Under the pieces are notes generated by a model, which was given only the letters and a program-made list of their open reading frames with translations, was not told the DNA's origin and made no database searches. From assembly GCF_025398275.1 (NCBI RefSeq), contig NZ_JAODOR010000014.1, positions 62,001 through 126,000 of the forward strand: a stretch of 64,000 bases of DNA, given 5' to 3'. Both the position numbers and the translations under genes were made by a program. Position 1 is the stretch's first letter; each line of letters opens with the position of its first letter. Shown piece by piece: positions 34,553-43,393 of the stretch. Source of the DNA: Microbacterium memoriense (GTDB lineage: Bacteria > Actinomycetota > Actinomycetes > Actinomycetales > Microbacteriaceae).

Positions 34553-36685
34553 TCAGAGCGCGGCGTCGACGGCCGACAGCAGGGAGACGAAGCGGGGGTG
34601 GGTCGCCAGGTCGTCGAGGAGCACGGCCGCGCCGGCGCCGTCGGCGAGCGGGACCTGCCAGTTCGGATACTCCTTGTCCGTGCCGGGCTGGTTCTGCGTG
34701 CGGCGTTCGCCGACGGCATCCACCAGCGCCACCCCGAGCAGCTGCGAGGGGGATGCCGTGATCAACACGTTCAGCGCCTCGATCACCTGCTGCTCGCTCG
34801 CCTCCCCACCCAGCAGCCCGCGCTCGCGCAGCAGGGCGAGCATCGCACCGCGCTCGGCGTCGGCCTCGGCGAGCTCCACCTCCACCGGGCGGGTGAGGAG
34901 CCCCAGCCGGGCCCGCAACGCGACGTGCTCGTCGGCGAGATACCCGGCGGTCGGGGGAAGATCGTGCGTGTTGACGGTCGCGAGCAGCGACTCGCGGTAG
35001 TGCTCGGGCGGACGAAACCCCTCACCCTCGCGTTCGAACCACAGCACCGAGGTCCCGAGGATCCCGCGCGCGGACAGGTAGTCGCGCACCCACGGCTCGA
35101 CGTTGCCGAGGTCTTCGCCGATCAGCACGGCGCTCGCGCGGTGGGCCTCGAGCGCCAGCACGCCGATCATCGCCTCGTGGTCATAGCGAACGTAGGTGCC
35201 GGCCGCCGGCGAGAGTCCTGCCGGAATCCACCACAGACGGAAGAGGCCGATCACGTGGTCGATACGCAGCGCTCCGGCGTGACGGAGGAGCGTGCGGATC
35301 ATGTCGCGGAGGGGCGCGTACCCGGCCTCGGCGAGCGCGGGCGCGAGCCACGGCGGCTGGTTCCAGTTCTGGCCCTGCTGGTTGTACATGTCCGCGGGGG
35401 CCCCCACCGTCATTCTCGGGGCATACATCCCGCGGAGCGACCAGGCATCCGACCCCTGCGTGTGCACCCCGACGGCGAGGTCGTGCATGACCCCGATCGT
35501 CATGCCGGATGCCTTCGCCGCCGCCTGCGAACGCTCGACCTGCTGGTCCGCGACCCACTGCAGCCAGATGTGGAAGTCGACCCGGGTCGTCAGCTGCGCC
35601 CGCAACTCCGCAACCAGGGGCGAGGAGATGTCGCGCGCATCGTCGGGGCGCGGGGCGCCGTCGTAGTGCTCTTCGAGTGCGCACCACAGGGCGAAGTCCT
35701 GCAGCGGCTGACCCTCGCGGGCGATGAAGGCATCGAGCTCGGCCCGACGGCCGGTCGACAACGGCGCGAGGAAGATCGCGTCGAGCGCGAGACGCTTCGC
35801 CGCCCACACGGCATCGCGATCGATGCGCGTCGGATCGTCATCGGTCGCGGCGACGGGGGTGCGGGCTGCCTCGACGACGGCACGCTCGGTCGGAGTGAGA
35901 TACGCGACCTCGCGGATGTCCTCCGGCCGCACGTACAGCGGCGCGAGGAATCTCCGCGTCGCGGGAAGATACGGCGACGGTTCGATCGGGCTCGTGACCT
36001 CGGCCGCGTGGATGGGGTTCACCAGCAGGAAGTCTGCCCCCTCGGCGCCCGCGACCGCGGCGAGATCGGCGAGATCGGCGAAGTCACCCATGCCCCACGA
36101 GGCGCGCGAGCGCACCGAGTACAGCTGCGCCATCAGACCCCAGCCCCGCCGGCGGCCGGGCCGCGTGGGCGGGGCCGGCAACCGCTCGGGAGTGATCACA
36201 AATGGAGCGGATGCCGTCCGATTCACGTCGCCGCCGAACGGCCGCTGCCACGCGTGGACTGTGTGCCACCCGAGTGGGAGATCGACCGGCACCGGGATCT
36301 GCAGGCGCCACACCGGGGCGCCGTCGACTGTGCGGGCGGTCGCCTCCTGTGGCGGGACGGGGAGGTCACGCCACGATCCGTCCTCGAGCGCGATCGACAG
36401 GGTGACATCGTGACCATCGGCGACGTGGACGAGCAGCACGCGTGCGCCGGGGCGCGACACGAGCGACGCCGGCAGCAAGCGCCGCCAGGGCTCTTCCTGA
36501 ATGTCGTCCAGCGCCGCGGTGATCTCAGCATCCGACCCCACCGCGACACCCATCGACCGCAGCACCGCCTGCAGGGTCGTGGCGGGAACCGTCACCCGGT
36601 CACCGAAGAACGACCAGTACGAGGTCGCGATACCGTGCGCCTCGGCGAGCTCCGTGAGCGCGGGTGTGGGGGTGTCGTCGGTCAT
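34553..36685 (-). CDS. malQ: 4-alpha-glucanotransferase (amylomaltase)
   Basis: The 710-residue GH77 enzyme transfers maltodextrin segments between glucans. The N-terminal beta domain (to about residue 150) is the actinobacterial extension. The catalytic barrel begins near RRRGWGLMAQLYSVRS and contains GDFADLADLAA, GMTIGVMHDLAVG with the nucleophile Asp, ALRIDHVIGLFRLWWIP, and GEDLGNVEPWVRDYL with the acid Glu. Length matches long-form MalQ. GGAGGG precedes the ATG. It stands between the aldehyde dehydrogenase pair and the GAF regulator, with no maltose operon nearby. Confidence 0.95.
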   Translation of the reverse strand: MTDDTPTPALTELAEAHGIATSYWSFFGDRVTVPATTLQAVLRSMGVAVGSDAEITAALDDIQEEPWRRLLPASLVSRPGARVLLVHVADGHDVTLSIALEDGSWRDLPVPPQEATARTVDGAPVWRLQIPVPVDLPLGWHTVHAWQRPFGGDVNRTASAPFVITPERLPAPPTRPGRRRGWGLMAQLYSVRSRASWGMGDFADLADLAAVAGAEGADFLLVNPIHAAEVTSPIEPSPYLPATRRFLAPLYVRPEDIREVAYLTPTERAVVEAARTPVAATDDDPTRIDRDAVWAAKRLALDAIFLAPLSTGRRAELDAFIAREGQPLQDFALWCALEEHYDGAPRPDDARDISSPLVAELRAQLTTRVDFHIWLQWVADQQVERSQAAAKASGMTIGVMHDLAVGVHTQGSDAWSLRGMYAPRMTVGAPADMYNQQGQNWNQPPWLAPALAEAGYAPLRDMIRTLLRHAGALRIDHVIGLFRLWWIPAGLSPAAGTYVRYDHEAMIGVLALEAHRASAVLIGEDLGNVEPWVRDYLSARGILGTSVLWFEREGEGFRPPEHYRESLLATVNTHDLPPTAGYLADEHVALRARLGLLTRPVEVELAEADAERGAMLALLRERGLLGGEASEQQVIEALNVLITASPSQLLGVALVDAVGERRTQNQPGTDKEYPNWQVPLADGAGAAVLLDDLATHPRFVSLLSAVDAAL

Positions 36686-36842
36686 GTCTTCCCTCCGTCA
36701 CGATCATCCTGCCAGGACCGCGCCGCGCGCGCCCCCGCCGCCCCGTCATCAGATCGGACAATGTCACCCGAATCGGATGCCGCAACCCTCGCGCGGCCGA
36801 ATCTGCGGCATCCGTCCGAATCCGGTGCACGGCGAGGGGCGC

Positions 36843-38162
36843 TCAGAGGCGCTCGATCCGGGCGACGAGCCCGGCCCGCTTGGGCGATCGCGCCGGCAGC
36901 ATGCTGAGCGCGAGGCGCAGGATCTCCTCATCCGCCGAGCCGTCCGAGGTCTCGGCGTAGGCCAGGAGGACATCGATCGAGGCTTCGGCGAGGAGGGCAT
37001 CGCGCAACGCGACCCGCACCGTCTCGCGGAATTCCTCCACGCCCGGGGCCACCGAATCCGGCAAGACCGGCCCCCGGTAGGCCGCGAGGGCGACGCGATG
37101 CGCTCCGCGACCGAGCAGCGACAGCACCTGGTGCGCATCGATCTCGAGGTCCGCCGCCAGCCGATACGGCCGGGATGTCGGGACCAAGTGCGGAGCCGTC
37201 CGCTCGAGCACCTTGCGCAGGCGCACCATCTCGGGCCGGAGTGTGCCCTCGGCCGCGTCGCCGTAGACGAGCTCGCCGAGACGCTCCGCCGACAGCCCTT
37301 GCCGGTGCACCGCGAGCATGAGGAGGATCTCAGCGTGCCGCGCCGATACTTCGGTGAGGGTCTCGGCCGCGTCACCCGCGATCTCCAGCAGCGCGCGATC
37401 ACGGCCGAGGACTCGCAGCGTCGCGGTCTCGGGCGCCCGCACCACCGACCGTCGGCTGGGGATCGGCGCCGTGACGGCCGCACGTGCGCGCAAGCGCGCC
37501 ACGAGCAACTCACCCTCGATCGCTCGGGCCGTCGCGTCGACGAGCAACTGCGCCTGGGGTGTGACGGCATCCGCTCCGCCGGTGACATCGATGACCCCGA
37601 GGATCCGACGGGTTTCCGGGTCGTGGACGGGGGCGGCCGTGCACGACCACGGCTGCACGAGCCGGTTGTAGTGCTCGGCCCCGTGGATCTGCACGGAGCG
37701 ATCGAGCGCCAGCGCGGTGCCGGGAGCGGAGGTGCCGACGAACTTCTCGGACCAGTTCGTACCGGCGACGAACCCCATCGCGCCGGTCAGCGCCCGCACC
37801 GACCGGTCACCCTCGATCCACAGCAGCCGTCCGGCCGCGTCCCCGACCGCGACGACCACCCCGGCATCGCTCGCGTTGTCTCCCGGCAACAGCAGCGCGC
37901 GGATCATGTCCAACGCTCCGGCGAGCGGATGGGTGCTGCGATACGCCTCGAGCTCCTCGTCGGTGAGTTCGAGGGGCGGGAGGTCCTCGGCACCTACACG
38001 ACCCGCACGCGAGCGGCGCCACGAGTCCTGCACGAGCGGGCGGACCTGATCGACCCGGGGATCACCCGGATTGCCGCCGACGAACTCTTCGTGCGCACGC
38101 TCGATGAGCAACCGGGACGTCTCGGGTGAGACCTCCCGGCGTGACGACCACGACGAGGGCAC
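36843..38162 (-). CDS. GAF-domain transcriptional regulator
   Basis: The 439-residue product resembles the N-terminal half of AcoR-type activators: RPLVQDSWRRSRAGRV near residue 40-55, a GAF domain at about 95-225 (GMGF-like TNWSEKFVGTSAPGTALAL, CTAAPVHDPETRRILGVIDV), but no AAA+ domain. The C-terminal half carries a winged-helix-like region near residues 280-340 (EILLMLAVHRQGLSAERLGE, GTLRPEMVRLRKVLE). Actinobacterial relatives are commonly found by ALDH-DUF779 genes, so acetaldehyde or acetoin sensing is plausible. The GTG start has CGGAG five bases upstream. Confidence 0.8.
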   Translation of the reverse strand: MPSSWSSRREVSPETSRLLIERAHEEFVGGNPGDPRVDQVRPLVQDSWRRSRAGRVGAEDLPPLELTDEELEAYRSTHPLAGALDMIRALLLPGDNASDAGVVVAVGDAAGRLLWIEGDRSVRALTGAMGFVAGTNWSEKFVGTSAPGTALALDRSVQIHGAEHYNRLVQPWSCTAAPVHDPETRRILGVIDVTGGADAVTPQAQLLVDATARAIEGELLVARLRARAAVTAPIPSRRSVVRAPETATLRVLGRDRALLEIAGDAAETLTEVSARHAEILLMLAVHRQGLSAERLGELVYGDAAEGTLRPEMVRLRKVLERTAPHLVPTSRPYRLAADLEIDAHQVLSLLGRGAHRVALAAYRGPVLPDSVAPGVEEFRETVRVALRDALLAEASIDVLLAYAETSDGSADEEILRLALSMLPARSPKRAGLVARIERL

Positions 38163-38213
38163 GGCGACTCCGTTCGACGGCGAGGGGAGTGCGCACAGTC
38201 TAGGTCGATCGGC

Positions 38214-39641
38214 TCAGCCTCGGGCGGCCCACCACTCGCGCAAGCGCCGCTCGGCGACCTCGGAGCCGACCATGCCCTCATCCAGTCGCAGTTCGAGCAA
38301 GAACCGGTACGCCTCGCCGACCTCGCGACCGGGGCCGATCCCCAACACCTGTTGGATGCGGTTGCCGTCGAGTTCCGGCCGGATGGCGTCGAGCTCTTCC
38401 TGCTCGGCGAGCTCGGCGATGCGCCGCTCGATGTCGTCGTAGGCACGGGCCAGCCGCCCGGCCTTCTTCGTATTGCGGGTCGTGACGTCGGCGCGCGTGA
38501 GGATGTGGAGCCGCTCGAGCTCGGCGCCCGCGTCACGCACGTAGCGGCGCACGGCCGAATCCGACCACGTACCCTCCGCGTACCCGAAGAACCGCAGGTG
38601 CTGCTCGATCAGCTGAGTGACCGACGCGGTCGTATCACCGTCGAAGCGGAGCGCGTGCAGCCGCTTGCGCGCCAGCCGCGCACCTTTGAGATCGTGATGG
38701 TAGAAGCTCACGCCGCCGCCGGGCTCGAGCTTGCGGGTCGCGGGCTTGCCGATGTCGTGGAGGAGCGCCGCGAGGCGGAGCGCGACGTCGGGCGCCTGGC
38801 CGGGATGCCGCGCCTGCTCCAGTTCGATCGCCTGCCGCAGCACCGTGAGCGAGTGCTCGTAGACGTCCTTGTGGTGGTGGTGCTCGTCGATCTCGAGCCG
38901 CAGAGACGGCACTTCGGGGAGGAACTCACTCATGAGTCCCGTCTCGACCAGCAGTCGGATGCCGGGGTCCGGCGCCGCGGTCTGGAGTAGCTTGACGAGC
39001 TCACCCTGCACCCGCTCGGGACTCACGATGCGAAGACTCTCACGCAGCTCCGTCATCGCCGCGAGCGTCTCCGGAGCGACGTCGAAACCGAGCTGGGCGG
39101 CGAAGCGCGCAGCGCGGAGCATCCGCAGCGGATCGTCACCGAAGCTGATGGCGGGGTCGGCGGGGGTGCGCAGGTGCCGGGCGACGAGGTCTTCCACGCC
39201 TCCCGTCGGGTCGACGAGCGCCGGAACCGGCAAACGCAGCGCCATCGCGTTGACCGTGAAATCACGGCGCACGAGGTCGGCCTCAAGCGTGTCGCCGAAC
39301 TCCACCGTGGGCTTGCGCGTCGCACCGTCGTAGCTGTCGGCGCGGTACGTGGTGATCTCGACCTGCTCGCCGTGGATCTTCGCCCCGATCGTCCCGAACG
39401 CGCGACCGATGTCCCATGTCGCCGTGGCAAGGGGCTTCACGATCCGCAGGATGTCATCCGGCCGTGCATCGGTCGTGAGGTCCAGATCATTGGTCGTCCG
39501 GCCGAGCAGCGCATCGCGCACGGGCCCGCCGACGATCGCGATCTCGAAGCCCGCGTCCACGAAGGCGGAACCGAGAGTGGCCATCAACGGTGACGATGCG
39601 AGTGCCCCCAGCCGGTCAAGTCCCTCGGCCATATTGAGCAT
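38214..39641 (-). CDS. cca: CCA-adding tRNA nucleotidyltransferase
   Basis: The 475-residue class II nucleotidyltransferase adds or repairs the tRNA 3' CCA end. It has IVGGPVRDALLG near residue 36, the metal-binding DLDLTT, the nucleotide-selecting RRDFTVNAMALRL, and DPLRMLRAARFAAQLGF. An HD domain follows near residue 250-360 (HHHHKDVYEHSL, LLHDIGKP), as in actinobacterial long forms. ATG 39641 has a TAGGCT -10 six bases upstream (39648-39653), implying a leaderless mRNA. It follows the methyltransferase gene on the same strand. Confidence 0.95.
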   Translation of the reverse strand: MLNMAEGLDRLGALASSPLMATLGSAFVDAGFEIAIVGGPVRDALLGRTTNDLDLTTDARPDDILRIVKPLATATWDIGRAFGTIGAKIHGEQVEITTYRADSYDGATRKPTVEFGDTLEADLVRRDFTVNAMALRLPVPALVDPTGGVEDLVARHLRTPADPAISFGDDPLRMLRAARFAAQLGFDVAPETLAAMTELRESLRIVSPERVQGELVKLLQTAAPDPGIRLLVETGLMSEFLPEVPSLRLEIDEHHHHKDVYEHSLTVLRQAIELEQARHPGQAPDVALRLAALLHDIGKPATRKLEPGGGVSFYHHDLKGARLARKRLHALRFDGDTTASVTQLIEQHLRFFGYAEGTWSDSAVRRYVRDAGAELERLHILTRADVTTRNTKKAGRLARAYDDIERRIAELAEQEELDAIRPELDGNRIQQVLGIGPGREVGEAYRFLLELRLDEGMVGSEVAERRLREWWAARG

Positions 39642-39650
39642 GTGTCGAGC

Positions 39651-41252
39651 CTACCGGGGGTCGGGATGGGTCACTTCGGACGTCGTCGGAGCCGACTCGG
39701 TGAACGCGAGGAACCCGGTGAACAGCAGCTCTCGCACGCGGGGCAAGACGTCGGCGGCGAGGGCGTCGGCATCCACCTCCAGCAGATCGGCGATCGCGGC
39801 GACGAGCACACCCACCGGCAGATCGCCGTCGCTCGCGCCGACGAGCGCGGCCAGAGCAGGGTCGACCTCGATCGTGCGCGCGAAACCGCCACCCTGGCGC
39901 AGCTCGATGATGCTCGGCGCCTCGGACCCGGGTAAGTGGTGGCGAGCCTCGGTGACGTCGCCCGCAACCATGAGCGTGGATGCCGCGAGCGCCGCGTCGT
40001 CCATCCGACTCACCCGTTCCCACGCCGTGACGGCGGCCAGCAGATGCTCGCCCAGACTCTTCGAGACCGGCTGTGACACTCGCTCGTAGCGGGCCAGCGT
40101 CGGGGTGCCGGATGCCGGTCGATGCAGCAGGAGGTAGCCGAATCCGATCGCCGTCACGCCACGCGCCGCGAAGTCGGCGAGCCAGGCTTCAATGAGCCGC
40201 GCGTACTCGGGCGAACCTGGCACCGTGCCGCCGTCGCGCACCCACAGTTCGGCGTAGGCGAGTGGATCGAGCTGCTCACGCTCGATGATCCAGGCATCCA
40301 GCGGCACCGGCGAGTCGGCCACCCAGCCGCGAACGCGATCGAGCCCGTCCTCGTCGCCGCGATACTCCCAGTTGCCGAGCAACTGCGCAACGCCACCCGG
40401 GGCGAGCACGGCACCGACCTGCGTCACGAACGCGGCCACGAGATCATCGCCGGCCATCCCGCCGTCCCGGTACTCGTACTCGGGCACGCCGGCGACCCGC
40501 GGCGTGATCACGAACGGCGGGTTGGACACGACGCGCTCGAACTGCTCGCCCGCCACCGGGTCGAACAAGCTGCCGAGCCGCACGTCGATCCGGCCATCGG
40601 CTCCGGCCAGCAGTGCGTTCAGCCGGGTGAACTGCAGCGCCCGGGCGGACACGTCGGTTGCGACGACCCGATCCGCGTGGCGCAGCGCACGCAACGCTTG
40701 GATGCCGCATCCCGTGCCGACGTCGAGAACCCGGCCCGCGAAGGATGGCAGTTGCAGACCGGCGAGGGTCATCGAGGCGCCGCCGACACCGAGCACGTGG
40801 TCGGCGGGCAGAGCGCCGCCGAGGGCCCCCTCATCGAGATCGCTCGCGATCCACCACAGACCGGATCCCGCGGCGTCGCCGAATTCCTGTGGCCGCACGA
40901 GTGCCGCCGGCACCACGCGTCCGCCGTCGATCGATACCAGGCCGAGAGCGCGGAGGCCCGCAGCCCCGACGCGCGGCAGCGCGGCATCCACATCCGAGAC
41001 CGGAGCGCTGGTGCCCAGGAAGAACACCCGCGCGAGGACGGCGAGCGCATCCGTGCGGTCACCCAGCGCTGTCAGCGCCGGCCCGTGCAGGCCGCGGCCG
41101 ATCGCGTCGTCGGCAATCCCACCCCACGCCGCGCGCACGGCGGCCGCCGTGTAGTCCGCCTCGCGGAGATCCTCACGCAGTGCCGCGCACAGCTCACGGT
41201 CGGCGGTGACATCCACAGGAGAGTCCAATCGTCGTCGGTGCGGCTCCGTCAC
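39651..41252 (-). CDS. Class I SAM-dependent methyltransferase, HemK-like (DUF7059)
   Basis: The 533-residue product has an actinobacterial N-terminal domain (residues 20-165, DUF7059-like) and a Rossmann methyltransferase with VLDVGTGCGIQALRAL near residue 185. The NPPFVITP motif near residue 258 marks enzymes that methylate an amide or exocyclic amine in rRNA, DNA or release factors. A C-terminal domain of about 150 residues is of unknown role. The target is not known. The GTG start has no strong ribosome site. A divergent promoter is shared with the DUF6049 gene. Confidence 0.85.
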   Translation of the reverse strand: MTEPHRRRLDSPVDVTADRELCAALREDLREADYTAAAVRAAWGGIADDAIGRGLHGPALTALGDRTDALAVLARVFFLGTSAPVSDVDAALPRVGAAGLRALGLVSIDGGRVVPAALVRPQEFGDAAGSGLWWIASDLDEGALGGALPADHVLGVGGASMTLAGLQLPSFAGRVLDVGTGCGIQALRALRHADRVVATDVSARALQFTRLNALLAGADGRIDVRLGSLFDPVAGEQFERVVSNPPFVITPRVAGVPEYEYRDGGMAGDDLVAAFVTQVGAVLAPGGVAQLLGNWEYRGDEDGLDRVRGWVADSPVPLDAWIIEREQLDPLAYAELWVRDGGTVPGSPEYARLIEAWLADFAARGVTAIGFGYLLLHRPASGTPTLARYERVSQPVSKSLGEHLLAAVTAWERVSRMDDAALAASTLMVAGDVTEARHHLPGSEAPSIIELRQGGGFARTIEVDPALAALVGASDGDLPVGVLVAAIADLLEVDADALAADVLPRVRELLFTGFLAFTESAPTTSEVTHPDPR

Positions 41253-41326
41253 GGTTCGCGCACAGGGCCCTCACTCTAGAATCGCATCTGATCGTGCGGT
41301 CGGGGATCGCACAGGAGTCCAATCCC

Positions 41327-43393
41327 ATGACCGTGACCTCGTCCACATCCACGCCCGCGCGCCGCTTTCGGGTGCGCCTGGCGGTGCTGGTGGCGCTCGT
41401 GCTCGGCGTGGCCCCCGCCGCCGCGGCGGGCGCGGTGGAGACGCCACTGAACACCACGGGTGTGACCTTCACGGCCGGCCCGACGGACGACGGTGTCCTC
41501 ACCGAAGGCCAGCCGCTCACCGTGGCGCTGCGCGCGAGCAACCCCACGGCGGTCCCGATGGCATCGGGCCCGGTGAGCATCTCGGTGACCGACACGGCAC
41601 TCCCGACCCGCGAGGCGCTGCGGGCGTGGCTCGATGACGCCACGCCGGAGGCCGCGGCCCGCGAGATCGGCGCCGCCACGATCGGTGGGCTCGACGCGTA
41701 CGCCCAGCGCACCGAAACCGCGACGATCGACCCTGATGCGACCGGGCTCCGGCAGCTTGCCCCGGGCGTGTACCCGCTCACCGCGACGTACGCGTCGGCG
41801 CGGGGCGATCTCACGACCGCCAGTGTGCTGGTCGTTCCGGATGCCGCCGCCTCCGCACCGGTGGGTGTCATCGTGCCGATCACGACACCGGCACGCTCGG
41901 TGGGGCTCCTCACGAGCGAGGAGCTCGCGACGGAGACCGGCGTCGGCGGCGACCTGCGTGCACAGCTGGATGCGGTCAGCGGTACGCCCGCGATCCTCGC
42001 GGTCGACCCGGCGATCGTCGCCTCGATCCGCGTGCTCGGGTCGTCGGCCCCCACCGCCGCGCGTGCCTGGCTGGCCGATCTCCTCGCCCTCCCGAATGAA
42101 CGGTTCGCTCTGCAGTTCGGCGATGCCGACCTCGCGACGCAGTTCGGCGCCGGCCTGGGCGCGCCGCTGGGTGTCACATCGCTCGGCTCGGCCCTGACGG
42201 CGAGCGACGGTGGCACGGGGGCGACATCGCCCGCTCCGACACCGACGACCGCGCCAGAGGGGGCCATCCGGACTCTCGAGGAGCTTCTCGCGATCGGGTC
42301 CGTGACCGATGGCCTCTACTGGCCGGCGAGCGGTACAGCCGGCGGAACCGTCGCGGCCGCCGTCGCGGCGCTCGCCACGGCCGAGCTTCCGACGACGACG
42401 CTGGTGCCGTCGTCTGTCGCGGCGGAGTCGATGTCCGGGCGGGCGAGTGCCGGCGATGCGCACCTCCTCGTCTACGACGCGGATGTGTCGAGTGCCCTCC
42501 ATGCCGTGTCGGTCGCCACCGGCAGTGTCGATCGTGGCCGAGGGCGCGCCGCAGCATCCGCCTTCACCTCGCTGGCACACGCGGAGTCGCCGGGTGCGGG
42601 ACTGCTCGTCACGATCGATCGCGGCGCGAATCGGACGGCGAGCGCGCTGGACGACGCGGTCCGTGCCGCGTTCGCGCTCACCGGGCGCATCCCGATCGGG
42701 CTCGATTCCTTCCTCGACGACGTGCCGACACCTGTGACCCTCAGCGAGGTCGAGCCGAACCCGGCCCACGTCGCGGCGCTCACCGAGTTCCTCACGGGTG
42801 AGACCGAACTCGGCAGTTTTTCCTCGATCCTCGCCGACCCGCGCGTCCTCCTCGGCCCCGAGCGCATGTCGATCCTCCAGCTGATCGGCAATGCCTGGCT
42901 GCCGGATGCCGCCGGCTTCGCCCGTGCTGTCGCCCGGCATCGCACCGCGACCCGGGCGACACTCGATGCCGTCTCGATCACCCGACCGTCCGGGCTCACT
43001 CTCGCGGCTTCGAGTGCATCACTCGGGTTCACGATCCGCAATGACCTCCCGTGGCCGGTGTCCCTCGTGCTGATCACGACGCCGAACGATCCCCGCGTGA
43101 TCGTGCAGAACACGACCCCGATCCAGGTTGGCGCGAGCCAGAATTCCCGCGCGGACGTGCCGATCCAAGCCCGGGTCGGCAGTGGTGAATCCAACCTCAC
43201 GGTGCAACTGCGCAGCCCCAGCATGATCGCGATCGGCGACCCGGTCTCGGTGGACGTGTCCGTCCGCGCCGAGTGGGAATCGGTCGGCATCGCCGTCCTG
43301 ATCACCCTCGTGTCCACGATGATCGTGCTCGGCATCATCCGCACGATCATGCGACGTCGAAAGCGCACCACGAAGGAGCATGCGGATGGCTAG
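41327..43393 (+). CDS. DUF6049 family secreted/membrane-anchored protein
   Basis: The 688-residue product has a Sec signal (basic RRFRVR then a hydrophobic stretch at residues 15-38 ending AAAAGAVE) and a large Ala/Thr-rich extracytoplasmic part. A single C-terminal helix (about residues 655-677) with a basic RRRKRTTKE tail anchors it. It corresponds to the large protein encoded just before murJ in many actinobacteria, which suggests a role in cell-envelope assembly. No enzyme motif is visible. AGGAG lies nine bases before the ATG. The end overlaps murJ. Confidence 0.87.
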   Translation: MTVTSSTSTPARRFRVRLAVLVALVLGVAPAAAAGAVETPLNTTGVTFTAGPTDDGVLTEGQPLTVALRASNPTAVPMASGPVSISVTDTALPTREALRAWLDDATPEAAAREIGAATIGGLDAYAQRTETATIDPDATGLRQLAPGVYPLTATYASARGDLTTASVLVVPDAAASAPVGVIVPITTPARSVGLLTSEELATETGVGGDLRAQLDAVSGTPAILAVDPAIVASIRVLGSSAPTAARAWLADLLALPNERFALQFGDADLATQFGAGLGAPLGVTSLGSALTASDGGTGATSPAPTPTTAPEGAIRTLEELLAIGSVTDGLYWPASGTAGGTVAAAVAALATAELPTTTLVPSSVAAESMSGRASAGDAHLLVYDADVSSALHAVSVATGSVDRGRGRAAASAFTSLAHAESPGAGLLVTIDRGANRTASALDDAVRAAFALTGRIPIGLDSFLDDVPTPVTLSEVEPNPAHVAALTEFLTGETELGSFSSILADPRVLLGPERMSILQLIGNAWLPDAAGFARAVARHRTATRATLDAVSITRPSGLTLAASSASLGFTIRNDLPWPVSLVLITTPNDPRVIVQNTTPIQVGASQNSRADVPIQARVGSGESNLTVQLRSPSMIAIGDPVSVDVSVRAEWESVGIAVLITLVSTMIVLGIIRTIMRRRKRTTKEHADG

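Noticed and set aside
41276..42940. A 554-codon open frame antisense to the DUF6049 gene
   Set aside because: Composition is that of a shadow frame (Arg/Gly/Asp/His runs). The sense strand has a signal peptide, anchor helix and conserved context with murJ.
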